Shown: positions 14,521-28,980, counted from the stretch's first letter. The stretch is 64,000 nucleotides of DNA from Plasmodium brasilianum (GCF_023973825.1 NC_090124.1:2627014-2691013), one strand, 5' to 3'. The notes: generated from the sequence alone by a model not told the origin. Numbers and translations are program-made.

Positions 14521-17036
14521 TTATTTTACCCAGTTTTCTATCTCATTCCTGAAAGTATTATTCCCTATATGAGCATGGATTTCTTTATTTTTTATATATT
14601 CTAAATCATTACTATTATATTTAATTATATTTTCTGTAATTACTGGTTTTTTATATGAATATACTCCTTTCTTTGATTCATTTATGGAATTATCCAAATA
14701 TGATTCCCTATTTTCAAAGTTCACCTCCTTTTTACATTCTTCTAATATCGTCATAAGAACTAGAATACATAGCCTTGTTATTAATTTTTTTTTTACATAT
14801 TTATATAATTCCACATAATTTTCTTTTTTTTGGAATTCTTCTATATTCATTAATGATATATAGTTTTTAGTATTTTCATTTAGATATTGATCAGATATAT
14901 TGTGAAAATCCTCTGAGAATTCATTGAAGCATTCCTGTTCCAAATACTGTTCTATAATAATAGCCTTTTTTGATATCCATTGTTTCCATATATCTTTTTC
15001 TCTTTGTAAAAATAGAACATTGTGCTTTTCAATATTATATTTCATTTTTAATTCTTCCATTTCTTGTATATAATATAGTTCTTTTTTCCATTCATTTTTT
15101 AAATTAATAAACCAGTTTGCTTTTTTCAATTTTTCAGAAATATTTCTGTTACTTTCAATCCATTTATTATGTAGAATATTTTGTTGTTTAATATCATTAC
15201 TACTTTTAATATTTTCTGTTATTAGATCATCATCAATTAAATTAGGATAGGTTATATTATGCTCTTTTTTGAACTCATCTATGCATATTTCTAAGAATTC
15301 GTCTTTGTTGTTTTCCCATTCTTTATTTCTAAATTCTTCGAGTACTTCCATATGTACTTCTACTATGGTTTTGGTTCTGTCTCTTGTTCGCTTTGATAAA
15401 TTTACATTTGTTGTAAGTTCATTTATTTTTATTTTTTTTATAATTTCTTCATCATCATATATTGTGTGTTCTAAAGGATGATCCGTAAAAATTTTACTTT
15501 TCTTGTGAGAAAATGAAGGTACAAGCAATCTCAGAAATTTCACATGTCTTCTTCTTATCTTTTTTTTTTTTTTAAACATTCCAGTTAAAGCAAACTATAG
15601 TATAAGATAAAAATTTTTATAAAATAAGCTATTACAATAAATAAATGATTTTCATATTTTTAACCTTTTATTATTATATTACTTTAATAAAAAGAGAAAG
15701 TATAATAATAATTACCAAGCTTATTAAAATAGATGAAGTATATTTATCACTTGGATTTAATGTCGTACCTGTAATTGTATTTTATACATATATATGTATA
15801 TATTATTTAGTATAGTTATTTAAAATGTAGAAATATAAGTAAAATTAGTGATACCTGGAGTATGGGGTATTTGAGGAGGACTATGTGCTAAGGTATATGT
15901 CGATGATTTATGAATTGGCTTGGTAATTTCACGACCAGGAGATAATTGTATGTCTTGAAAAGGTGGAGAGGGTAATGCAGTAGTATCTTCTGATACTACA
16001 TGTACATCTTCAGAACTATTAGCTTCTTCTAATGATGCATCTGCTAAAGATTGTGAATCCTTAGTTTCATTAGTTGAATGATGAATTTCTGAAGCTTCAC
16101 TTTTAATAAGTTTTGGTGGAGGTTGTGGTGGATTTTGTAGTTCAAGTTCAGTTTGAGCTTCGGGTGAAATTGGCACATCTATTTCTTGTTGTACGTGAGA
16201 TTTGGGTATAATTTGAGCTGTATTTTGAATTTGAGTTTCTAAACCTTTTCTTTCTGTTTCAAGTAAACCTTCAGTACTTTTTTCTGAATTCGGGGTTATA
16301 CATTCAGAAAGTTCATTAAATGTATTCTGATCCAGTATGTTGCATACAGGTTCCTGGATTTGTTTTTTTAATTTTTTTTTTGGACTTTGTTTTTTGTAAC
16401 AACTTATAAAGAGGCCTTTCTTTGTTTCAAATTCATCTTTCATTTTTCTTATCCACACATTATATTCTTTGCATTTTTCTAAACATATAGTTTCGCATTT
16501 ACCAGAGTTAGTTTTTTTTAAGCTCTCTATTTCTTTCAAATCGGTAGTCCTTTTTTTACAGAAATCATCTTCTTTATATTTTAATACTAAAAGTTCTTTA
16601 TCTTCTTTTTTTAAGATCATAGGACATCCACCATATTTAGTTATATCAATAAAGTACTGATTTAACCAAAACTTTAATAAGGATTCCCACATAATTTGGC
16701 TTGTACCCTGAGGAGGAGACATATTCTTAATTAGATAATCAGCTAATAGTTTGCATTCATTTCTAAATAAATTTTTGTCCTTCACCGTTTTTAAGAAATT
16801 AGTTTTATTTTGTATGTAAGTTCTAATAGTCCTAAATGGTTCTCTGCGGGTTAGCGAATATCCTGACATTCCAGAAAGAGTGAAATGCTGAATTTAAAAG
16901 AATTATTAAAAAATACCTAAGTATTATGTTTTACGTTAATTGCACTGTCACATATTTTATCATAAATAAATAATTTATGTATGAATTTAATAGTTTAAAA
17001 AAAAATGAATATTACCTTAGGTATACAATTTTCCAT
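14521..17036 (-). CDS. STP1-like surface protein, four exons (gene A)
   Basis: Exons read on the minus strand: 17036-17016 (M-E-N-C-I-P-K), 16887-15855, 15768-15683 and 15594-14521; 737 residues. All donors are GT and all acceptors AG, and phases fit (0, 1, 0). The ectodomain (about residues 8-351) begins with a helical Cys/Trp region including CPMIL near residue 95, followed by a Pro/Ser/Thr/Glu-rich stretch. The 29-residue membrane exon gives a single transmembrane segment near 363-379. The cytoplasmic part (381-737) opens with a Lys run and IRRRHVKFLRLLVPS and carries a Trp-containing helical region (IVEVHMEVLEE, WIKxW-like spacings). The stop at 14523-14521 replaces what in gene B is a Glu codon (GAA to TAA). 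A further 26 open codons follow to a stop at 14440, so the tail may be truncated. STP1 belongs to the variable surface proteins related to SURFINs; function is inferred from the family. Confidence 0.8.
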
Positions 17037-17510
17037 AATGACCCTATATTGATGCTCTAGTTCGTTGAAAATGAAAATCATAAAGAAAATTAATTGTGAA
17101 CATTTTGTACCATTAGCGTATTTCAAAAATTAAGATGTATTAAAAGGAATTTCATAGTTATGAGCTACGTAGTAATTTATATTAGAAATATAAAGTAAAT
17201 AAATTTATTATTATTTATTCTATGAGAGTTTTATATTATTTTACCTTAAGTAAATATAAAACAACTGAAGATATATCCTAAATATATTTTGAAATTAAAT
17301 GGTGATTAAGTATATATTAGTGTATAAAATTTATATAACCTTCATTAAAGGAATCACAATAACTTACAAAAAAAAAATTACATATAAATTAAATGAAAAA
17401 TAAATTAAAATTTATTATATATAAGTATTATTAATCAATTTATTGCTTTTTTTTTGGCTCTTTTTTTTTTTTTAACGCAAAAAAATTATATAAATACTGT
17501 TGTATTAAGG

Positions 17511-17585
17511 TAAACAATTCTTTTTGTTCAAGTTTTTTTGGAAAATAAATAATCTATAAACCAGATAATTATTAACACTAATAGT
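17511..17585 (-). promoter_or_regulatory. Conserved STP1 upstream block (gene A)
   Basis: GTAAACAATTCTTTTTGTTC followed by a T-run, GGAAAATAAATAATCTATAA and ACCAGATAATTATTA lies about 475 bp upstream of the gene A start. Nearly the same series lies about 480 bp upstream of gene C (42530-42590). The function is inferred from conservation only. Confidence 0.4.
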
Positions 17586-20451
17586 ATGTTTGTTATTATG
17601 TTACATTTATCATTTTTCCCATATTGCGCACTACACTGTAATTATATTGTTAACGGTTTTTTATTTTTAATACCATATATATAGAAATGGAAAATAATAA
17701 TATATAAATTATAATATATTGTTTCTGTTTTTGAGAATGGTAAATAACATTATAATGCAATTAATCCATTTAATAATATATGCAAATAATCTACCAAAAA
17801 TTTAATAAGTTATGCTATACATTATGCTACAAAATAATTTTAAATAGTATACATTATCATACATATACATATATATGTATGTTCTGTACTTGTCTATTAC
17901 CACTTTTGAATAAAATTGATTTCATTTGGACTAAATGTTAATTAATAAAGAATACGTTAAGGTATATTATTTATTGAATAAAATGTTGACTGCTTATGAA
18001 ATATATGAAAAATTATTAGAATATACTTATGAGAACGTTATTCGTATTATATGTCTAAAAAATCGTAAAATGAATTATAACTATGTAATGAAAAATAATA
18101 ACACTAAATTTAACGTAAATTCAATAATATATTAAATTAAATAATACAACATTATTGAAGCTTCGTAACAGTTTTTTTGTACTTATTCATATATATAATC
18201 TAATAAATACATCAAAAAGATTTTTTTTAATTATATTTCTATTTTTATTTTTTTTTCTGCATTTGTTATGAATATGAAAAAATCGTTTTAAGACTATTAT
18301 TAAGTATTCATTTATGATCTAGAATGACAAAATTAAGTATTAGCTTATAGTATATTTTTAAATATTAATGAATAAATGAAATCACAGAACTCTTTAAAAA
18401 TATTACTTGCATTATAATATATTATTTGTTAATGTAAATATATTATTACTTATTTTAAAATTTCTTTTGAAACAAGCATATAAAAGATAATGAATAAGCA
18501 AGAAATTAAAATAATATATATATTAGTAAATTTTAGTAAATAATTATTTGAATTAGTGGTTGATGTAATATAATTATGTTTAACCAATCTGTTATATTAA
18601 AGAATTATTGGTTTTTACTTATTTGTAATTTTTGAATTTATTTTTACTCAATTTTTTTTTTTTTTTTCTGTTCTTTATATTTTAATCCCTTACATTCCAT
18701 CTCATTTTTTTTTTAAATATTTTTATTTATTACATTGTACATGGGAATATATGTGAAAATAATTCATCATTTTTTAAGATAATATATGTTTAAAATATCT
18801 CATTTGAATGTATAAGATATGCGCAAAATATAGTACATAATATATATGTAATAGTGCTTGATTAGGTAGCAAAATAAAAGAAAATATAATTTTCTGAAAT
18901 ATGTGAAGGTATATTGGAAGAACATTATTATAATTGTTATCAAGTGTATATAAAACAATTTATTTCCTCTATTTTTTTTTTTTTATTGTTTTATATATGT
19001 ATGAAAAATCTTACTGTTTTGATGTATCCTTTACCATTATATTTTAAATATCTTATAAAATTTATTGAATAACATTACAGTTTATACATAACATATAATT
19101 TATGTAAATGAAAAAAATAGTAAATATTATTATGAATTATTTGATATTTGTCTATATTACGATGATTATTTTATTAATTTATTTAAATAGTATATTTTAA
19201 TGTTAAAATAGATATATTAAATAAGTGGAATTTTCATATAAAATGGACTAACGATATTCCATTATGTATATATATATATATATAAATAATATTTTATTAA
19301 GAATACTTTTAACGGAAAAAATATGCAAAAATATTTGTATTCATTATGTATTAAAAACAAATTTCTAATAAATATAAAAAAATTATATGCCCAATATTAA
19401 TTATAATCACGTAAATACATTATACTATTGTTCACTTAAATATTATTCTTCCAAATGAATAATTAAAAAATAATAAAAAAAAAAAATTTACAATAATTAA
19501 CAATATTATATTATTATCTTTTTAATATATATATAATTTTTTACGACAGCATTTATGGAAGCGCTCATTTGGTTTTTATTAATTTTTAGAACAACTAGGC
19601 TCTCTAACTATCTTACATATAGCTGATGTTTAGAATGAAATAAATAATAATGCATTTTTATATATTCATAATAATACAAATGTAACTTACAAAACAGAAT
19701 ATAAATAAACGTTGTATATAATGAAATTCCCTTAAACATTTACATTTAAAGAGGATTTTTCTATTTTAGTAAAAATCCTTGTTCCTAAATATTTTTTTGG
19801 GAATGTTTCAATAAAACAAAATATATATATTTGAATAACTTATTTATGTTTTTTCTATATTAAGGAATACTATAAAAATTATTTATTATCTTCGTAAAAT
19901 ATTATATTTTCTCCTTATTGAGTATATATTATATAAGGAAAATGCATTCTTATTTGTACGTCGGCATAAAGTTCAGAAACCTTTCACATTAAGTCTTTTT
20001 TATATTTGCTAAATTATACATACATAAAAAATAAAATATATATAAAATAATGTTAACAATTTTTAAAGTATTATTTATATATTTATGCTAGTTATATATT
20101 AGAATATATACAAAAAATAAAATGTTCGATTTTTATGGAATATAATGTTTTATATATGGAGTTTCAAATATAACTTGAAGATATCTATTTTTATACTTTT
20201 CTAAAAAGAAGATTACTTTAAAATGTTTTCCTTTAATATATATTTTAATATAAATTATATGTATTACTGATTCTAAAAAGGTTACTATAAATCAATGTAA
20301 TAGGTACAATTATCGCATCTATGTTTAAAAATATGATTAATTATATAATAGTAATATAAATAGATATGCTGAGAAAAATTGAAATAATTCATATAATCAA
20401 TTGCAAAAATTTTAAAATGAATATGGAACTCGTAAAAAGTATATATCTAAC

Positions 20452-20589
20452 TTTAAAAGTGTAGAATAGTTAAAATATGTTAATGAACTACATGAAGTTG
20501 CTGAAACTCATTCATGTTTAGTTTCAGTAAAATACTGATTAAAGGGATTATTGTCATATAAACCACCTTATGATGCTACTAGGTGTTAA
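20452..20589 (+). pseudogene. Short decayed coding fragment, PIR-like at best
   Basis: One frame reads 46 codons with an internal TAG and TGA: LKYVNELHEVAETHSCLVSV, then K-Y-stop, then LKGLLSYKPPYDATRC and a stop. If the TGA was once TGG, the C...KYWL pattern resembles Plasmodium PIR proteins, but the piece is too short to be sure. The composition is clearly less AT-skewed than the flanks. Confidence 0.25.
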
Positions 20590-21213
20590 TTTATTTATTA
20601 ATTTTCCATAATTAGATTAATATTTAATGCAATATCATTCATGTGTTTCCTTTTGTATTACACTATATATCATTCTAATTAAAAACGTGAACACGTTTCT
20701 ACAATCCTAATATATAACGATAATTATTTATTACTCCATTAGAATTGTTTCTCTCTGTATGTAATTCTTAGTAATATTTGTTTTTTCCATCTTGGCAATG
20801 ATGTTGTTTTCAATAGAAAAAAAATTAAAAGATGTCGAAATGTGCAGGTGAACAACGTGGTAAAATGCTGATAAGTGATTTTGAAGGTCATGACATATAT
20901 TAGTGTAACAAGGGATATTAAACAATATATACAGAACAAAATTCTAATTTATAAATTTCCAATAACACATATCTTTGTGAATATAAAAAAAGAACTTAAT
21001 AAACTTAATGAAATTTATTTTAAAAGAATGCAAAAAAAAAAAAAGTTAAAATAATTTTTTTTTATTAATAATACTACTAATGTAATATATAAGTGTATGA
21101 TTCTAACAGAATTATAAAACGTTGATAAGTGAAGAGCAGTATAAACTATTGTAACAAGGTTAAAAAAGAAAATATTTAATTAAAAATCAAGTATTTTACT
21201 AAAAGACTAAGTT

Positions 21214-21297
21214 ATGAAATACATAGGACGAGAAAATAAAAAAGCATTAATTTTTATTGTATAAGCAATATTCATATTATTGTTTAGTATGAACATA
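21214..21297 (+). pseudogene. Orphan signal-peptide exon with internal stop
   Basis: ATG at 21214 opens a 28-codon stretch M-K-Y-I-G-R-E-N-K-K, then ALIFIV, TAA (21262-21264), then AIFILLFSMNI, ending exactly at a GTAAGG donor in phase 0. A short basic N-terminus, a hydrophobic core and a donor are typical of exon 1 of Plasmodium exported proteins. No intact second exon follows. It may be the remnant of a gene lost by decay. Confidence 0.35.
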
Positions 21298-24252
21298 GTA
21301 AGGATATATAAAATTTCTTCTAAGTAACCCATCTCATAATATATATAAATAGATAGTAAAAAAGAGACTTTTCTTAATTGAATAAGTGTAACACGAATAG
21401 AAACTATTAAATGTAATCAGAATTATGATTAAATTAACTAAAATCTCGTAATAGATAGAGTATATAATATATTGTAATGCAGAATTAATATATAAATTAT
21501 GTTTTTTGTACTATAGTAATATATTTGTCAAAAATATCATAATGTCTGTAATCCAAAATTTGAAATACAAATGCTATAAAATAGAATTTTATATTAAAAA
21601 GATTTATAGAGAACAAAAATATGTATTTCAATATCATTAAAAAATTTTAATTGAATATTAACAATACTACTAATATTTTATATTAAGATAATGGGGATAT
21701 AATTTATTGAATTTTTACAAAAATCAAACATATAGACAAATTTCTTGTATAGTGTTAGCAGACTCTATATTTACTTGTATTTCTAAAAAATAAAACGTAA
21801 AATTATAAAATATTTAAGGTAAAATAAATTTTTATGTTATAATTTTTTACTATATTATGCTTTAATACTGCTTGAACTATTGGAATATATTTATAATGAC
21901 AGATTGCAGAGGGAAATAATATGAACTATAAAATTTTAATACTTAAGTGTATTTTTTTAAAATAATATATATGAAAGTTACTTAAATTTTTCATTTATAC
22001 AAATTAAATATGAGAAAATTATATTGTGTTATATGAAGTAATCGAAAAATATTATATAGGATTGTTTTCTAGTATATATGTATCTAGAAATTGTGAAGTT
22101 TAATGTGTAATGTAATACTGTTGATGTGTTTAATGTGAAATGTTTCAATGTCAAAAAAATCTATTTTAATGTTAAATATTATTTTTTAAATAAATAATAT
22201 ATTCATGATGCTATGAAAAAATAGAATATTCAATAATACGTTTGAATTTTTATTAATTTATCATTACTTTTAATGAAATGCAAAGTATAAATTGCGATAC
22301 TATAAAATAATTATGAACATTTATAAAAGCAATATAATAAAAAATACCTTTAAAAAGAAAAAATTTGGTTATATAAATTTTTGAAAGCAAATTTTACTTA
22401 TTTGTTTTCATAATCTAAATTTATTTTGGGAAAAACATATATTGTTTTATGTTTGTACATGTTGAAATACAATTTTAATTTTATTAAGTACGTAAATAAT
22501 GTATTTAATTACAACATAAATATATAATATCCTAAAATACAATAACATTATACTTATAAATATTCCAATGCATACGGTTATTAAACAACATATTTCAAAA
22601 AAAAAATTGCATATATCGTAAGAGATTAAAATAAAAAGATTTTGTTTAAGAAGTAACAAAAAATTGTATATAGCTAAATTGAAAAGTTAAAAATATTTAA
22701 TTTCATTAATTGTTAAATAGAATGAATAAAAATAACTATAATAAATTTAATTGTTTACGTGAAAGAATTATTAAAAAATTAATTATTGTTTAATAATTTT
22801 TTTTTATATAATTTTTTCAATATTTTTAATCCTGTATTTACATAATTCAATCGAAGCGTTAAAATTAGATATAAATTTACTTTATAATGGAATAACATAA
22901 TGATGTTAATAATACGTTTAAATTGTAATGTGATTTCTTTTGAAAATGCACGTATTAAAAATATTGTAAAATAATATATGAACGTTTTTATTTTTTATGT
23001 TAAATAATATTTAATGACAGCGTTAAATAGATATATTCATATAGTTATCAAATGTGGTAAAAACTGAAAAAATAAATAACAAATATTAATCTATTTATTC
23101 GAACATATATATTAATAATATAAGAAAAATTATTACGAAACTTCAACACTTTTGTTTAATTTAATATAATATTCCATTTACATGGAATTATAGTATTTTT
23201 ATTTTTTATTGTAATGTTCTAAAAAAATTGTTTTTTTTTTTAACCATATTGTATAATTATTTTCTTTGTAAGTATAACCCAATAATTTTTCATATTTTGA
23301 ATAAGTTGTTAAACGCATTTTTATTAATAAATATACGTTAATGTCCATTTTACTAATTAAAATTTAGTCCTAATGGAATCGTTCGTATCCAAATGTGGAA
23401 ACATATATATCCAGTAGAACACTTATATATAATAAATTATACTAATTTAAAACTACTAAATTTCATAATATTTACCACAAGTAATTAAATTTATGTAATT
23501 CTTATATATAAAATGATTAAACCTTTTTGCATATATTATTTCCATATATTTGCCTCAAATATATCAACAGTTTCGTATAATTTATATATTATTAATTCTT
23601 ATCAAGAGATAAAGTATATATAAAATTTTTTTATAAAGCTATAACATTATAACGACCTATATCAAAAATAAATTACAAAAGACAATAAAGAGGAACATAC
23701 TATAAGTTCTTATAACGATTTTGCTTATAAATTATATGTTTCTGAACAAGTAATAGATTAAAAGTTATCATTTGCTTTCACGTAAAAATATCTATAAATA
23801 TAGGCGTTAATACTAAAAAATAAAAAAAAAATGTTATATTACGTATATTATTGTTAATTTTATGTATAAATGATGTATTTCTTATTAATGTTACTTCTGA
23901 TGTAATTTTTTATTATTAGCTATTGGGTTTTTTCTTTATAAAAGATGTATATATTTTACATAAAAATATATACTTATATTTGTTTAATATCATATTAGGA
24001 TTAGAATATATTCCTTCTTGTGGCATATGTTTTTAATATAAAAAGGATAAGAAGAATATAAAATAAATAATAATATGTTAAATTTTTTTATAGTTCTCGC
24101 ATAAATTCCTTTAATGTTCATAATTTTAGAATTTCATTTAATTAATATATTGGAATTTAATATTACTCTAACTATAAATAAAATGTTATATAATTTTATT
24201 GTTAGTTCAGATAGTTATTTAGAATTACCTATAGTAATAATGTAGTTTCATC

Positions 24253-26790
24253 ATGGATTGGGTAGAATTTAATGTTTTTTAATATTTCTAAATTTATACA
24301 CAAATTTTATGTTTGTGATAGCAACAAAAGATAAGTTAATTAAAAATTAAGGCTTAAATAATTCCTAATAATTTTTTTGAATCTAGGGTTTGCATGGATT
24401 TGGTTCTTCGTCAGTGCAATATATTTTAAATCCCAAATTTACAAGCATAGGAAAACATATTAAAAAAATAACTTCTTCCTTAAGAGTTGAGAAAAATAAA
24501 AGAAAATTTAGAAAAAATTGCTTAGATCTGGCTGATTATATCATTGGGAGAAGCCACGCACCCGCATATTTTGATCAATCTAAATGGGACGTGGCACTAA
24601 AGAATTGGTATCAAATTCATTATAAAGATCTAACTACACATGGGGAATGCCCTATGATTATAGAGAAGAATGAGAGAAATCTTTTGGAATTAAGTTATGA
24701 AGTAAAAGATTTTCATGAAAAAAAAATTAGAGACCTCAGGCGATTAAAACCATTCCTCATCGAAAATAATACATATAGTTGTAATAATGATCAGAGATGT
24801 ATGCAAATATTTAACGAATATAATATTTGGATTAATGACAGGAAAAATTATTTTGAGAAAAAAAGACAACTCATTCAAAAAAATTCCTCATCTGTACAAA
24901 GGAAATTGAAATTTTCAATACCAATTAGTAACTTGCTGAATCCTGAGATATATAGTGAATTTTCTGAAACTTTACCTTCAGTTTCAGTTCCACTTGAAGA
25001 AGAAGATGGAAAAGAGATAAGAGGAGAAGGAAAAGAAGAAGGAAAAGAAGAAGGCATATCCTTAAGAGTAAGAGGAAATGCGTCTGAAAATCAAAGTACA
25101 CTACAAGAAGAAGCTTCAACTTCAGGGGCATCATCACTTCAAACATCTGATACTATAAGTGCAGGAGAATTACCTGGATCAGCTGTAGATTCCCCAATTC
25201 CAGAAGCTGAAAATTCAAAGTTTCCTAAATATTCAGAACAACCTACTTCAATGACTGAAACTGATCCTGTAGAACAACGTCCAATAACTCTTGGATTAGG
25301 AGGAAGTACTGGTCATATAACTACTATACCATCTGATGAAGCAGTAAAACCTGATTCAAGTTCTGTTTTTATTACACCCTCTAAAAGACCAGGTATCACT
25401 TATTTTACTTATTATTATATTTTTGAAATATTTGTACTAAATAATATATAAATTTTAAAAGATATTGAAGATATAGAAGGAAATCAATATAACGCCCACA
25501 TATCGTATATTTTAACAAGCTTTCTAGTTATTATAGTATTTTCCTTTTTTATTAAAGTAAAATAAAACTAAAATATTAAAAATAACATAAACTTGTAATT
25601 AATGTAATATTTTATTTTATAAATATATTTCTATTAAATTGTAGTATGTTTTAATAGGTATGTTTAAAAAAAAGAAAAAAATAAAAAGAAGAGAAGTTAA
25701 ATTTCTGAGAATATTAGTACCTTCCTATTATAACAGAAGTAAATTTTTAAGACATAATCATTTGGAACACCCAATAAATGAAGACGAAGAAATCATTAAA
25801 AAAATAAAAATACAAGAACATAATATGAACAAAAATGAAAATGTATCATACGGAAAAAAGGACAGATCCATAACTATTATAGAAGTACATATGGAAATAC
25901 TGGAAGAATGCAGAAATAAAGAATGGGAATATAACAAAGGAGAATTTTTAGCAATATGCCAAGAAGTATTAACAAAAAAAGAAAAAAGAACCTACACTAA
26001 CTTAAAAGATGATGAAGTAGTAATGGATAATATTAAAAGTACCAATGAAACTGAAAAACAAAGAAGTCTATGGAATAAATGGATGGAAAGGAATAAAATA
26101 TTTTTGGAAAAATTGAGAAAAAAGGATTGGTTTAATAATCTGAAAAATGATTGGAAAGAAGAAAGATCCTACATAAAAAATAGTGAAAAATTAAGAAAAT
26201 ATCTTTCAAATGAAAATGAAAAAGATCCATTTTTAGAAAGAAAAAAAGATATATGGAGACGTTGGGTATCAAGGAATGGTAGTATTGTAGAAAAATATTT
26301 GGAAGAGGACTTGTTTGAAAAATTGAGAGAGCAAATATATAATATGATAAATACATATGAAAATGAAGGAAGAAAGGATGATATATTATTTATGAATAAA
26401 GAAGAATTGGAAAAAAAAGAAAATTATGAAGTATTATATAAATACTTTAAAACAAAATTATTAGAAAAACTGTGTATACTAGTATTTATGATGGTACTAG
26501 AGGAATGTAAAAATGAGGAGTATATAGAAAATATGGAATCACATTTCGATAATTCTATAAATGAATGTATAACAGGAAAAAACTTAGATATTAAACCAGA
26601 AATTGAGGAAAATTTAACTGATATTAGCGGAGATGTTTTAGGGAATATAAAAAATAATAAAAATTATGCTTATGAGGGAGAAGACTATTTCAGAGAAGAA
26701 TTGAAAGAATGGATAAGAGAAAATGATGCATACATAAATTCCTTAGATAGTGATAATAACATAGACGAATGCTATCAAGTGGTAAAATAA
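24253..26790 (+). CDS. STP1-like surface protein, four exons (gene B)
   Basis: Exons 24253-24273 (probable, M-D-W-V-E-F-N; it could instead end after M-D-W at 24261), 24387-25392, 25471-25556 and 25645-26790; about 752 residues. Exon 2 to 4 junctions are well supported by AG/GT sites, phase (1 then 0) and homology to genes A and C. The ectodomain has conserved Trp/Cys positions with CPMI near residue 95. A Glu/Gly/Lys low-complexity stretch (EGKEEGKEEG) and a Ser/Pro/Thr/Glu-rich region follow. The membrane exon supplies one transmembrane segment near 355-371. The cytoplasmic part starts Y-V-L-I-G-M-F, then KKKKKIKRREVKFLR, and has repeated Trp pairs (WNKWMERN, DIWRRWVSR). It ends in CYQVVK, making it the longest and most intact STP1 here. 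It runs opposite to genes A and C. Confidence 0.82.
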
Positions 26791-28900
26791 TACATACTAT
26801 ATATTAATAAAGACAAATTCAAAATATATTTGAAAAATAATCAGGAGAAGTTGTACGATATCTATGAAACAAATTTCTTAAATTTTGTTATAACCTAAGG
26901 AAGAAAGAAAAAGTAGAATGCAAAAAAATGAGTTATGTAAAATAGAAAAACAGGCATAGTATATGAAGATTCAAAGGTTTTTATTTAAAAGATATTCCAA
27001 GATTATATAATTGTTTTTATTCTTATTAGAATATTTCTAAAAAAGTTATAGTTACACATGATTTAATAAAAATAGCTATATTTTAATGTGTATATAAAAC
27101 ATATAGTAATTTTTATATGTTATATAATAGCATATTTATTTAAAAAGTTTTAAGCAATGTTTTTTTTTTTTTGATTCCTTAATAAAAGTTTTTTTTTATT
27201 GAAATATTTGGATATATTAAATTTTTTACATATATTATTAAATTGTATTTATTTTATTATCTATATTTTAGATAAGTATATAGTAAAACTGTCGATGCCC
27301 GGTTCCGATGGAATTGATATTAATGCGTATATCAGGATCTTATATAAAATTTTTTTTTTAGTATATATATATTACATTATTTGTTAATTCTTAAATTTTC
27401 ATAAATTTCACTTTAGAAATAATAAAAAGAATGCATTATTTTATATTATATAAAAACAATAATATGTCAATTAAAATAAGATGGTACAATTATATAAAAC
27501 TGTTAAATTGGATAATACGTTTTAAAATAAAATCGTTTGTACGTTAATTTAATCCTAGAATATAAATTTTATATTTTTACTGTATAAATTTTTTTCATGT
27601 CGTAGGTTAATGTCACATTTTAATAAAACATCTGTCATATAAAAAATTTGTGTTTTTTTATTTTATTTTTCTTTCATTCCTATCAATACTGTTGTATGTA
27701 GTACAAATATTTATATTTTTTAATTATAACGTAATTTTTAGAGGGTATAAACTATATATAGCCGAAAGATCATTTTTTGGATGATAAGCAACAAATTAAT
27801 AACTATATACATTGTATAAGCTAATGCACCAATTTTCACAGCATATATTATATTTATACTAATTCTGAAATAAAATCCCTATGAACTAAAGAAGTCATTT
27901 TATTTTAATTTTATTATGGAAATTATTGATTATAAAAATTTAGAATTGTTCTGTTCGAATGTTAATATATATATATATATATTCTTTTTTTTTTTGGAAC
28001 GTTTAGGAATATTATTGGATTTACAAAAAATTATTTTTTTTTTTATTGCTTTTTATATAAATTTGTTGAAAATATTTAAAAAAATATATTTAAAATTATA
28101 TATGATTTTTTATACTTTATATGTATATTCTATTTATATATCTTTATGCGTTTTTAAGTATAAAAGGACAATGCAAATACATATATATTTATATCACTAT
28201 CTTGTAGATAAACAGTTATTATTTTTCTTAATTAAAAATATTGTAAAATTAAACAATACTAATATGAAAGAAAAAATGTAATCTTTTATTATAGTAAAAA
28301 ATCAGAATTATATTTTTTATTTAGAGATGTTCTAATTTATATTGCATGGCCTAATGATAACATAGCTGAGAATTTAACTTATAATTTTTGATATCTGCAA
28401 TTAAATGTATTATAAGAAAATTTCCATTATATGTACATTTATAATATTATAAATAATAAAAATATATTTTTTTCATTAATCGTATCCTAGATAAATATTT
28501 TGTTAACTAGAACTGTGAAGATGGAACCTTAAATTCAACAACCAATATATTATTATCAGAAAATGAGAAAGAACAAATAATATATAATTAAAGATATATT
28601 ATTTAAAATTGGATAAGATGATTCTGAAAATGAAAGTGATTATATTGAATCGACTTATTGATGAAAAGATTATTGTAATGTCAAACATAATTCAAATTTT
28701 ACGAAAAATAAATTAATCAAGAAATGAGTGTTTATTATATGTTAGTCATTTGAGGTGATAAATATATTTTTTTTTTTTGAAAAATAATTATATAGAGGTT
28801 TTAGTTCTATATATTAATGTCGGAAATATACCAGTACTACTCAGAAAAAAAGTATACAATATTTAGCTTGTATGAATATCTTTTTATTACTTACCTTGTA

Positions 28901-28980
28901 GGAATATTTTTGTTTATAATATTTTTGTTACTTTCTTTATTTTTTAATCCTTTAGCAAATTTATTGTTTGTTAAGAAATA
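28901..28980 (+). pseudogene. Possible C-terminal membrane-segment relic
   Basis: After a CTTGTAG acceptor-like site, a frame reads GIFLFIIFLLLSLFFNPLAN and LLFVKK before a stop. A hydrophobic segment followed by a short basic stub is the usual end of Plasmodium multigene surface proteins such as PIR. No intact upstream exon is readable, so the identity is uncertain; it could be a chance AT-rich frame. Confidence 0.2.

Larger units (their letters stand above)
17037..24252. other. Long non-coding region with small coding relics
   Basis: Seven kilobases without an intact gene, between divergently oriented STP1 genes A and B. It holds an STP1 upstream element near 17511-17585, and relics near 20452-20589 and 21214-21297 that are listed separately. 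Short ORFs at 17935 (plus) and 22447-22659 and 20731-20939 (minus) have no family signature and are treated as chance. Confidence 0.5.

Noticed and set aside
15269..16660. Plus-strand ORFs inside STP1 gene A, and similar ones inside genes B and C
   Set aside because: Antisense shadows of the well supported STP1 exons.
27916..28281. 121-residue ORF beginning M-E-I-I-D-Y-K-N
   Set aside because: The first residues recall the fam-m core (EVIDYNN), but nothing after them matches; the rest is Phe/Ile/Tyr from AT-rich DNA and includes an AT microsatellite.
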